A stretch of 64,000 nucleotides of DNA from Campylorhamphus procurvoides (lineage: Eukaryota; Chordata; Aves; Passeriformes; Dendrocolaptidae), in assembly GCA_013396655.1 (NCBI GenBank), contig WBMV01005969.1, positions 219,534 to 283,533 on the forward strand, written 5' to 3'. Below the pieces are notes generated by a model that was not told the DNA's origin, did not search any database, and saw only the letters and a program-made list of their open reading frames with translations. Numbering within the stretch: position 1 is the first letter of the stretch; each line of letters begins with the position of its first letter. A program made the position numbers and the translations under genes. Positions 1 through 11,200 of the stretch are shown in pieces.

Positions 1-2612
1 GGTTGAAAATAGGACCTTTAAAATAATGTCTCTGCCTGTGCTAGTGAACACACCTGTTGTACAGGTTGTCTGTCCTTTTGATATCTGATTTTTATCTTCC
101 CACTTAAATCCTCCTTTTAGGTTACATTTACTGAGAATCTTAAAATCTCATCTGCAGTGAGCTCTTATGGCAGGGTAAATTTCATAATGGACTATTGATT
201 TTCTCTTGGAGTGTTGTTTTGGAAGGGTGGTGAGGTTTCAGCTTCAGCCCCATCTCTCTCACCACCAAAAGAGTGATTTGTACCTCTTTATTCCCAGTTC
301 ATTTAGTTCTAATGAGTTATCTCTTACCCTACCTGCTGACTTAGTTTTGCTACTTGGTAGTCAGTTGTGAAAGCTTATGAAGTGCGATATCTTTTAAGAA
401 GTTTTTGAGAATCTGAATTCCACTACAGACGGTGTAAATCCAGTTGAATAGTACCATTTGTGGGTCTCAGCTTGTTCATTGTTAGATGTGTTTCTGGATT
501 CCGAGATCCAAATTATGGCTGAGCTAAAAAGGCATTTAATAATAATATATGCTTTTTAGCCCAACTTTCTTCCTGATTAAGTGTGGATTGTGGTACTGTG
601 TGTTAAACTCCTTTTGCCCTGCTCGTGCTGCAAAGCCATGCTGTGATCATGGGAGATCACACCAGTGTTTAAACCATGCCTGTGCATGTGTTTTTAAGCT
701 GCTCAAAGCCTTGTGTTGACATGGTCCTCAAGGCCAGTCTCCTTACATTCCCTCAGTTTGAATTGCCGGCTCCCAAAATTACTTCCTGGCTATTTTGAGA
801 AACCCTTGGTCCTCACACCAGAGTATTGGACTGAGGTGTTGAGAAAAGATTTATGCAGCTGGATTTGTACTAGTCTGAAAGGGAAAGGATAACTTCTTGC
901 CAAGCCAAATATATTCATTATTTTTGGATTACTTACTAAAGCAGCCAAAAACATTGTATAAGGGATAAACTATGGACTTCAAGCTAATATTTTTCCATTA
1001 AGAATTTATTTTTTTATTCTTCCTGTCATCAAGATAGAGTGCTTTTTGAATGTAGCTTGCTTTCAGATGTGTGGCTCCTAGAATTGTTTCCTTGCAGTCA
1101 GACATTTACAAACGTGCATCAGTTTTGAAAACTGTCTCTTGTGTGTTAGCACTTGTTCTGGAAATGAAAACTGAGCATGTTAGTTAATAATTTCTTGTAC
1201 TTTTATAGCCCAAGCAGACTGAAAAGTGGTCTTGTGCTATGTTTTCCTTGTATAGTGCATCTGAAAATATCACAGAGAAGGAACTCCATGATGAGACGAA
1301 TTTGTTGCTGTAAGTTTTTCTGTTGGCATTTGTCAGCATATAAACTATCTGCATTGTATTTTGCATAATTATCTTCAATTGACTGTCGGGTTAAAAAAGA
1401 CTTTTTTTTTCCATATAGACTGTAGTTTGGATTTTTTGTTGTTGTTGCTTATACTATATACTTGTTTTCCTCTCTACAAGAAATAACTATTCAACTTAGA
1501 GTTACCTGACAGTTCTGTTTAGGAGAAGTTACCACAGGGGAAAACCACTTATGTGTTAGTAATTACAGTGGTTCCTCCTCTGTTTTGGGTGACTTCCAAG
1601 CCAGATAGTTGATATGGAAAGGCTATTGTGGCTGATATATAAACAGCTAAGGGAAATTAAGTCTCCCCTTCAGAAATATGCTGAGGTTATGATTTTGTAT
1701 ACCTACTTTGAAACAATGCTGGGCTTCAAATGTCTGGCAAAATGTTGGATCCAAATGGGAAATACCTACTCTTTCCATAATAGTCTGCCTGTCAGTTTTT
1801 GTGTATGGCTCAGTACAAAGCTGTGTCAGAACTTCAGTACCACCAAATTACCTTGTTTAAATGGCACTGTCTTAAAAAAGTAAATGCTTTTTAAGTGAGA
1901 AATTCTGTTTTCTAATTTGTGAAGGAAATAGTTTCCTTGGGAGTCAGCATCCGTAAATGTAATATATTTCATGATTTTGAAAAGGCTTCTTAATCATGGG
2001 ACATGAGAGAAGTGAAGAAATGTGTTCTCCAAAGATTTGTTAAGCATTTATTACTGTAGGTATAAATTTTTGCTTCAAATGAAAATCCTTCTTCAAACAA
2101 TATCAAACTCCTTACTAAAAATCAGTAGTTTAAAATCCTGGATAAATATCTAAAATGGCAAAGATAAAAAATTCAGGGGGAAATTATTTTGAAATACGCC
2201 AGTATAATTTTGAGCTTTTCAACTGCAGCCCTGAATTTTCTCTTTTTCACTGCAATTCATATTTTGTGAAACTTCTTGGATAGATTATATTTAAAGCTAC
2301 ATTCACATGCCTGAATAAGTCAAATAAATATTTTGTCATTAAAGTTATATAGATCTGCTTATGTTAGTGTGCCGTTTCAAATGAGACCCCATTGAGGTAA
2401 CCATGCAGGTGTTTGTATTGGTATGACAGTAGTGAAGTGGGGTATCTGTGTACTGTACCCACATTCTGTGCTGAGCAAAATCACATGGACTTCCAGAAAT
2501 AAAAAATGGTTTTTCAGAACAGCTTTATTTAATGTTGCAGCAGCAAGTAAGTGTCATTTGTACCATATAATTATGTAAATTGGGTGCTAATAAATACTAT
2601 TTTTCAACATTT
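1..2612 (+). other. Probable 3' UTR end of a plus-strand gene (STRN expected by synteny)
   Basis: There is no coding sequence here. The stretch is A+T-rich with frequent ATTTA motifs and ends with plus-strand AATAAA hexamers, the last followed by a T/G-rich stretch. This is how a long vertebrate 3' UTR looks. In vertebrates the 3' end of VIT faces the 3' end of striatin (STRN), so STRN is the expected owner. The identity rests on gene order only; no striatin codons are in the window. Confidence 0.45.
2589..2594 (+). terminator. Candidate distal polyadenylation signal AATAAA of the left-hand gene
   Basis: AATAAA followed about 20 to 30 nt later by the T/G-rich element TTGAATTGTGTTCG, the expected spacing for cleavage near 2610. 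Earlier plus-strand hexamers at 2323-2328 and 2498-2503 could give shorter transcripts. Confidence 0.5.
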
Positions 2613-5600
2613 TGAATTGTGTTCGTAATTCTGCATAAGATGTATGTGGCTTTGGAGGGGGAGGGAGGTGCACCCAGACTTAAGACAAGTAGATGTGTTT
2701 GGAGGGGCTTGAGGTAACTTCATGTGGACTTCCTGTTGAACTGTGCGATGTCTTACCATTCACAGTAATGCCTCTGTTCTTCTGCTCTCCAGATGTCTGC
2801 ACTCTATACTGCTCTGCCAGATTAGCACTGTTTGGCACCCTGTGTCTTTCCACGGGCTTAGGTGAAGATGAGGTGAGCAGACACGTAGAGTGGGTGTGGT
2901 GCTGTTGTGCAAGGGCTGGTCTGTCAGACGTGCGTTGATCGCAGCCAGACACGTTGCACTTCCTGAGGACAACATGCATTTAAACATAAAAATAAGTGCA
3001 TGGTTCTGCCCTCGGGGAGAGGATGAGGGAGAGCAAACCACACATCACAGATGGTAGTTGCGTTGCTACAGGAAGGTGCTCAGAACGGCACTCTGAGGGG
3101 GTGGTATGGGAACCTACACAGAACTGAGCAGAACAACTTGTTGTTACTGAGTCCTTCCTGTTTTTTCTAAGCTGGTAGGCGGGATAAGCGTAGTTCTTAT
3201 CTTCATGGTAGGTATAAAATAACCCTTCTGATTTGGCCCTACTTCCTGCCTCATAGAAAAGGAGGAATTTCTTTATGAATTGACAATACAATTGCATTCA
3301 CCCCAGTTCTGCCTCCAGAGAGGGCCAGTAGAAGATTCCTGAGGGCAAGGAGATTTTGTGAGCAATGTACGAGAGACCTTCCATGTAGGAGGCCTTCCCA
3401 ATATGCTTATAGGTTTGCCTGTGAACAAGACATGTCCCCTCGATGATTTGAATGTGAGAAAAGTGACTATATTTGGTGGTATGGTGAAACTTCTACCATT
3501 TCTCCTTGTGCTTAAAAAGAAGTCATTCTATGAGTGCTGGAGTTCTTGAACTGCATTATCAGAGTTTTTATTAGAAATTTGAGAACCATGTGAGGGTTCT
3601 TTATGTTAAGAAAAATAACACTTATGTATCTTGCAATTCAGTATGACTGACACAGTTGATTGTGAGCAATATAGCTGATCCAATGCTAAAACCTGTGATA
3701 CTGCACACACACACAGAGCTGAAATTTTAACAAGGAAAAAATATTACTTTGAGGAACTTAAGGTGCTCAGCTGTGTAGATTTACATTGCCAAAGTTTTCA
3801 ATATATAGGGACTTAGCAAATGTGCGTGGCCTGGTACTGTCTAAGACTTCTAAAAATGAGATGGGGATGGAAAAGAAAAGGGGTCAAGTTTTTTCCATAA
3901 TGTTGCTGATGGGCAGAGAAAAATAGCTAGAGGAATTATACGACTTCGTTCAACCATGAGGTATTTTAATGTATGTGTATCACAGAAGACTGATTTAAGT
4001 TTGGTGTCCAGGTAATTTCTGGCTAAGTAGATAAAATGTGGAGTTTACAGGTGTGTGATTGTGTTGGTCCTGGCTGATTGCTTAACCCCAGAGCTTTTCC
4101 TGGTTACTGGAATGACTCCCCTCATGTGCTGGAGAGCTGGGGGGAGGAATGTGAGGAGGAAGGGGAAGCTTGTCTGCCTGCCTGTCAGCAGCAGCCATGG
4201 AGAAGCACTCCTCTTGCCCAACCAGCAAAGCAGCAGCAGCTGAGGAACAGGAAGGTGCACAAAGTGGGTGATGCCCTTCTGTGCGAGATGGCACAGGGAG
4301 AGCTGAAGTGCTGCATGTCAGGAAAAGGACTTTGAGTTGCTTCTCTATGAAGGGATGTCAGAACTCATAATAGAATTTGGTGGCTCACTGAGACTGTGAG
4401 TGGCTAACGCTGGAGCTAGAGGCAAGAGGTGCTGAGATTGAGCTCTGCCAAGGTTTCCAGAGCATCAACATCAGTATTTATTTCCAGGTGAGTGTTCTGC
4501 ACTGTGATTGCCGAGTACTGCTCAGCTACCAGCCCAACTCTGAGTGCAAAGATGTGTATTTCTTTGGGAGAGAGTGGTCAGAAAACACCTTCTAGAATGT
4601 GTATCCAGTGACTAGTTCAGACAGCTCCCAGCCCTGTCTCGTGCCCTTCTCTGAGATGCCTCTGTCAGACAGCAGGTTGCACTGCACTGGTCAGGTCTCT
4701 GAAACTACATGGCCCAGCATCAAGCAACTGGACATCTAGATCCAATTTTGATTCAGTCCTGCTTTTAGAAAGTGTATAGAAACTGTGTTAATTTTTTGTT
4801 TTAAGTTTCCAAAGGGAATCTAGTTCCAAATACAATGTCATCTTGCAGACTTTGGAAATTACATAGGATTTTGTTGCCTTTCAGTCATTAGACTCCACTT
4901 CAGTGACTGATTCCTCTGACAGTAATTTTGAGATAGCTCACTCTAAGAATTTTTTTCATCTGAGCATGTAAAAGGACATTGAAGCCCGTGGGGCATTGCC
5001 AGCCTTGCTAAGTCTTCCATAATACAGTAATCACCTCAGCTGTGCTTCAGAAACTAAAATGGCATGGGCCATATCTGGTGTTTATTTTTTAACCCATGTG
5101 AGATGACACCACTGCATATGCCTTTAGGACAATTTTATTGTAAAAGATATAGCAACTTATGTTGATAAGGTCAAAATAGCTTGTATATGTTACAGAAGGA
5201 GTTCTACTGCTTTCTTGAAACAAATATACCTCCTTGAACATTATCAAGATAGATATGTAAGTTATCATTTTTTAAAATAAAACAGTATTTAGAGATTTTT
5301 GTAGGTGACAAGTAATTTGATTGCTATGAAAGGTTAAGAGGAGTGTGTCCTGTGGTTGCTTTCGTTAATGGAAGGGTGTGTTCTTACAAGTTTTGAGGCT
5401 TCTGCTTAAGTTTACAGTATTTATGAATAGGACACCTAAGTTTAGATGAGAGTCAGATCAGACCCCTTTCACACTTTGAGATCCAATAATGTCAAGGTCA
5501 TCCCAAGACGTAAATAAAAATGCACATTGGTAAGCAAGCACCGTAGTCGTTCTGTAAACTTAAACCATTAAACAACAAACCCTGGAGACCCCATTAAAAA

Positions 5601-7425
5601 TACTTGACAAAAGATAGGTCTGCAACTTCCCTGTGAAAGAGCATTGGAAACCTTACTGTCATTTCTTGCAGTTTAAGCTTTAGGAAGAAATTATATCCCA
5701 TATGCATATATCCCTTATGCATATCCTAAAGAATACGTGTGGATCTAACTGTTCCTGATATCTCAGCTGTCACTGCTGTGCTTTCGGTGGAGCACAAGTG
5801 AAACACTGGGGAGTCTGCAGCGTACCAGCCTTCCGTGCTGCAAGAGTACAGGAGCATGGAGAAGAATATGTGGTGGTAAGCTGTTGCATTAAAAACTAAA
5901 CCACAATATTAAGAGTAGTTAAGACTTAGGTCTTTTTCTCAGCTAGCCCCAAATCAAGCCCCAAGCAAACAGTTTTCAGACAACAAATCTGGTGTGTGAA
6001 CTGAAGTCCCCAGTAAATTTAGTTCATGCATTTGAGGTTTGCTTGGCCCATGTAATGTCCCTTGTTGACTGAGAAATCTGTGTTCAGCAAAATGGTAATG
6101 AGGAGGTGGGAGATGAGGAGTGTCAGGTGTTGCTCTGCTCTGGCCTAACTCTAACCTTAATAAATTTTTCAAGCCAAGAAACTATTGGAAATGCAGCAGC
6201 ATAGATTAATGTTAAAAAAATTGTGTACAAATATATTTTATATCTTTGTCTTGCCTTTTTTTTTTTGGAAACTGGCAGTGCCTTGCACCTTGTGTCTGAG
6301 TAGCATTGCTGAACTGATAATGTTCTAAGAATATTTCTTCTGAGAGGATGATCTGAATGTTCCCTGTGTAAAACCACTGTTTCATCCAGGATTGATTTTG
6401 ATAACTTCTTGAGAGGACCCCAGACTGGCTTATATTACCACACCAGGAGGATCATGCAGAATCTGTTGTTTTTTTTAATTTGCATTATGCTTACCTAATT
6501 GGCACTTCTTTCAGTCACATTTCCAAATGTAACTATTTAAAAGATCATGTTACTTTTGCCGACAGAAAAGAGTTTCCCTTATGGCAATTTGCTTCAATTA
6601 AATTTTTATGTGGCTAATAGATATATTGGGTCATGGTTATTAAAACTGTGAATGCCATTAAAATCTTGATTTGCAAGTAATATGAGAAATTTGAGTTTTA
6701 ATTTCTTCTAATTTCTTCTTAGTTCCACAAGCCTGATGCAGCATGGCTTTGATTGCCATAAGGTGTGTGAACACACACATTTTTATTGGCTCCATTGATA
6801 ATCTTGCTTAATGAACGTATTTTCTTAAATGATACTGGATGGAACAAAACCAGCAACTGTTGCTTCCTAATTAAAGTGCAATTCTTTTGGTCCTCCTAGT
6901 GTGTCAGTCCTCGCCCACTGACTAATGGTATGGGTAGTTCTTCGCTTAAGAAACCACTGCGTGTTTTGACTAATCCAGGGCTGTAGTATGTACATTTTGA
7001 AATCCATCCATGAAACAGAAGTCAATCCCAGATTTGAGAGAGGGTGTCTCTAAATGCGCAAAATGCTGCTTTTCCCAGTGTATAATACAGAAATTCAGAT
7101 AATTCCCTCTTAAATCCTGTTAATGGCTCTTGAATATCTTTCCTCGCAACAGAGACTGCTGTAAGCTCTTCTGTGCAGTGGTTTAATAACAGTGGTGGGT
7201 CTTGAATGCTTTTCTGAGTGTCAACAGTTTAAACCCACAATTTTTCTCAAAGAGTCTCTTGTGTCCTGGCAACTCTCCTGCAGTTCTGCAGGTCTTGAGC
7301 CACCCAGGAGTGGAGGAAGAGAGCTAGTGGGGCAAGATACTTCTCAAAATCAAATAATAATAATGCAGTGTTGAAGGAGACTAGATTCCAGTTCTTGCAT
7401 TTTGGCTGCCTTATGGATTTGGGGA
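2613..7425. other. Convergent intergenic DNA
   Basis: The interval lies between the putative plus-strand 3' end and VIT. No gene, RNA or recognisable transposon is seen. There is a short CA run near 3703-3713 and an imperfect repeat of ATATCCCWTATGCATA near 5695-5727. The A+T-rich block 6440-6900 contains several TAATT-type motifs and looks like conserved non-coding DNA, but that cannot be shown from one sequence. Confidence 0.6.
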
Positions 7426-8115
7426 TTTATTTGGGTTGACAGATTATTGGAGTCTCAGAGCTTGACCATTTCCTTTCACTTGTCTTCCAGTCTCCCAGAG
7501 TCTGGGTAAATCTCAGTGCTTGAGTTTACCCTAGCTCAAGCTTAACTTGCTGGAAAGACAGCAGTAGGGAGAGAGTGCCTGCTTTTAGAAAGGTACTCAA
7601 ACTTGAGCTGTGTTCCCCCTTCAAAAGAAGTGCCTGATATTTCAGCCCTGATCTGGGTGTCATTTGGTGGGCAGTGCCACACAGAGGTGCTTCTGCCACA
7701 GCAGAAGTGTGGCAGAAGTGTGGCTGCGTGGCCACTCCCTGGAGGGACCTGGCTGCTTCAGAGCTTAGGGGTACTTTGTAAGGAGCTCGTATATGTCCAA
7801 AGGTGACCACTGGGCAAGCCGGGGCTCTATTCTTAAAGCAGCTTTTCAAACATCTGCATTTATTTCCTCCAATTTTACTGCCTCTTTCACTACCCATCCA
7901 AATCAGAGTTTCTGAAGCCTGCAAGGAAAAAAATATTCAACAGTCTACACAGAGAATTATCATGCACAGAGATAGAGCTGCAATCAACCCTGCTGACTGG
8001 AAAGTGCCAGAGGAAAACACCTCCAGTGTTTCTTGTACTGAGGGCTAGCATTATTCCTGTGGCACTTGGTGTGCCTTCAGCACGGTGCCCAAGGTTCCTG
8101 CCTTGCTTGAGTTCA
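7426..8115 (-). other. VIT: Probable VIT 3' UTR
   Basis: Sequence downstream of the TGA on the minus strand. Two minus-strand AATAAA hexamers occur, at 7864-7859 (about 250 nt after the stop) and 7431-7426 (about 685 nt after). I cannot tell which is used. No coding frame of interest is seen; open frames over it are short and unrelated to known proteins. Confidence 0.5.
7859..7864 (-). terminator. Candidate VIT polyadenylation signal AATAAA
   Basis: This is the minus-strand hexamer nearest the VIT stop codon, about 250 nt downstream of it. The sequence after it (lower coordinates) has a modest T/G content. A second hexamer at 7431-7426 is an alternative. Confidence 0.4.
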
Positions 8116-8294
8116 TCAGTTCCTTGGCTGGGAATTAAATTCTGTGCAAATGTTTTGAATGAGCTGATTAACATAGCGGTAGAGGTTGTCAAATTCATCC
8201 ACAAAGAAGGAATGCTCCTTAACAGGGTCTGTTGCAATGGCTTCCAGTTCATCTGGGGCTGCCCAAGCAACTCCGATGGAGTAAGCAATGACTC
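8116..8294 (-). CDS. VIT: VIT terminal coding exon 16: end of vWA2 and stop
   Basis: 179 coding nt from acceptor CTTTCCAG to TGA at 8118-8116. It encodes [20 protein letters not shown], then [14 protein letters not shown] and the vitrin C-terminus [12 protein letters not shown]. The stop position gives the conserved C-terminus, so the reading frame is complete. The 3' UTR continues to lower coordinates. Confidence 0.97.
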
Positions 8295-11200
8295 CTGGAA
8301 AGAAACCCATATTTTAGAATAAGCATAAAAGTTTTCATTGCATTAATTTAAGATCAATACTGCAAATGTTCCCAGGCCACAAAAAAGTGGACAGTGAATT
8401 ACAGTGCTCTCTCTGTATAAAAATTGTATTTTCAACTTGGAAGAAAGGTCTAGTTTGTGCTTTGGATGTACCTTTTGCCAACAGCAGGTTTAAACAATAG
8501 TAAAGCAAAGCTTTTGTTTTGGTCTAAACAACAGTCTCCTGAACAACAAGTTCTTATTCCAATGCAAATGTGTTGGAAGATACATGACTATCCTGACTGG
8601 AAAGCCAAAGGAGTTGTGTTACTAAGACAGTAGAAATCCCTTGAGATCTTCTAGACGTAGCTGCATTTTGCAATGATATATGGGATTTTTTTCCCCTGAA
8701 GCTTCTTATTCAGATAGCTGATCTTGTTTGAGCTCAGTGAGACCCCAGGTTGAAATACTACTTTTCTTTCATAAAGTTTCATGTCATGCCTTCATATCAT
8801 AGCAAACCACATTTATCTGGAAAAATGCTGAGGCACAAGGGGAGAGCAGATAACGCTAGAAGAGCTTACCATTTTGGTGAGCATCCATGGCCGGCACGCT
8901 GACATCGTCGTAGGACCTGCCATCTGTAATGAGAATCATGATCTTTCTTTTATTGGGTTTGGATTTGCTGAAGAGCTGCTCTGAGGCGTAGCTGATGGCT
9001 GCTCCTGTGCTGGTCCCACCACTCCAGTAACTGATTCTTTTGATGGCATTCAGCACGTCCTCCTTCGTGCTGTACTTGTCAAAGCTGAACTCCAGCCTTT
9101 GCTCGTAGGTGTACTGCACAGCTCCAATGCGGGTGTCGGTGTCCGAGATCTCAAACTCCTTGCTGATGTTGGCCACAAACTGGAGGACGGTGCGGAAATT
9201 GCCGGTGCCGACACTGCTGGAGCCATCGATGACAAAACCAATGTCGGCCGAATTGAGGCACGTCTTGCTGCAAACCAGCCGATCCGTGTCGCAGACCCGC
9301 TTCACCAGGGGCTGGACCACCTTGTGCAGGCTGAACCAGCTGGGCACGTTGATGGAATAGAAACCATTTGTCCTGCACACTGCCTGCAAGTCAACACAAG
9401 GATGAACGCAGTGGAAATTCAGTCTGCCTGTTTCTGCTGGGGTATGTAGCTAAATTGTAAATTGTAAAGAGCAATGCTGGAGTCTGAAATGGCCCCTCCT
9501 CCAGTAACCATCTGCTTCCCTGGGAAATGATGTCAATGTAACCTCATAGGTAATTGTGTAATGTGAAAGTATTTCCTGCCTTTTTTTTTAAAGTTGTGGT
9601 ATGGAGCTGATATTATAGTAGTGAAAGAAATGTAATAGGCAAGTTTGCTACCTCTGAAGCTTTTTTACATGAGTTATGCTGTTCACAGGAAAAGCATCCA
9701 AATCACAGAGCTGCTGTTAGCATGACCCCAGTGGGCCTCACAGAAACCTGTGTGTTTGCCAGGAAGCAACTTCAGCTGCCATCATTCACAGCAACAAGGA
9801 AAGTTTTACCTGCTGGCAAACCCTACTACCTTGAAGTGAAACCTGGCATTTAAGTTGGGTTATCTTTGGCTCATACCCTTCTAAGCAAAAAAACCCAGGC
9901 AATTTTGGTGAAAAATGTAAAAAGCCCATGAAGATTCCCTATTGTATGGACTCTGCCAAATAGTAAAAAACAAACAAACAAAAAATCATTAACTTTTATA
10001 AGTGAATACTCATAGGAGCCAGATCTGTGGGATTCTTCTACAGTGGAAGTCAAATGAGTGTGGATAAGAAGTAAGGGTAACATAGAAGTGGAAGTGGGAG
10101 AAGTCAAAGTGGGGGATAGGGAGGGAAGTGGCATGAACGGGCTGGATCAAATTGTCCCTGGCTTTAATGCCTTATAAATGTTAATTCCTGAGGTCTCTGG
10201 ATAAGGAAAATTCGATAAAGCCAGGCTTTATTTATCAACTTTGTGATGGTGTGTGTATCTGACTGTTTTAAAAGACCTCGTAAAGCCTCACAGCCCCAAG
10301 GGAGGTACAGTTCCCTCCAGTCTGGGCTCCTCATGGTGTCCTGCCCTCATTTGCTCTTTTTACTATCTTGCTTCTATTGTAGTGTTACAATGCAGAAGTG
10401 TCAAGTCACCATTCCCTCTTTACCTTCTTGTTCTGAGCCCACTCTACTCCCAGTTCTGCCATGTCTCTGGCAGGTTTGCAGAGACTCACTGTAGCTTTGC
10501 TCTCTTAAAAACATTAAATGCAAATGGGACTGCAATCCAATTAAATGCTGACCAGAGACAGTGCAGCTCTCTGGAGCAACTCTGAAATTCATGGGAGATT
10601 ATTTCACAGCAGAGCAACCCAGCTCAGGTTGGAATCTGTTTTTTGAAAATACCAGATAATTCAGCTCTGCTTCCTGAGTCCAGTCTGGTCTGGCACTTGG
10701 TAGATATCTCCTGCTGTAACTGGGTGCCAGCTTGCCCTGAAGCACTGTTGATCAGGCAGCTAATTTTGGTACCAAACACAAATGGATCCAGACTTGCATA
10801 CTCTTTTTTGTCTGCATATGGCAGGGATTTACTCATTTTCTAAGGGCTATCATGAAGCCCAAGCAGCAGAAACAAATAACTGAAAAATAACCTGCGTCAA
10901 CAGTGGAAACAAAATGTTTGAGTTACCCAGTATAGCTGAAAAACTAGGATGTGCCTATGCTGTGACTGTTCCAGCATTCTCTTGTGTAGGACCTGTTTGT
11001 AAATGCAACATTGACATTATGTCGACAGGGCTCCTCACCCTTTGCCAGGCAATGCACAGCAGGAGGCTCATGGAAAGCTCAGGCTGCGACTGTGCTTTGT
11101 CATGCTACTGTGTATTTTGAAGACCTCTTGCCTCAGTGTGACTGCAGGTGGGTGCCAATTTGGTCAGTCAAAAGCCATTTGTTCCATGATGTACTTCAAA

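Noticed and set aside
9050..9449. Several overlapping open frames on both strands over the large vWA2 exon
   Set aside because: They are other-frame shadows of VIT exon 15. The true frame alone shows the vWA motifs.
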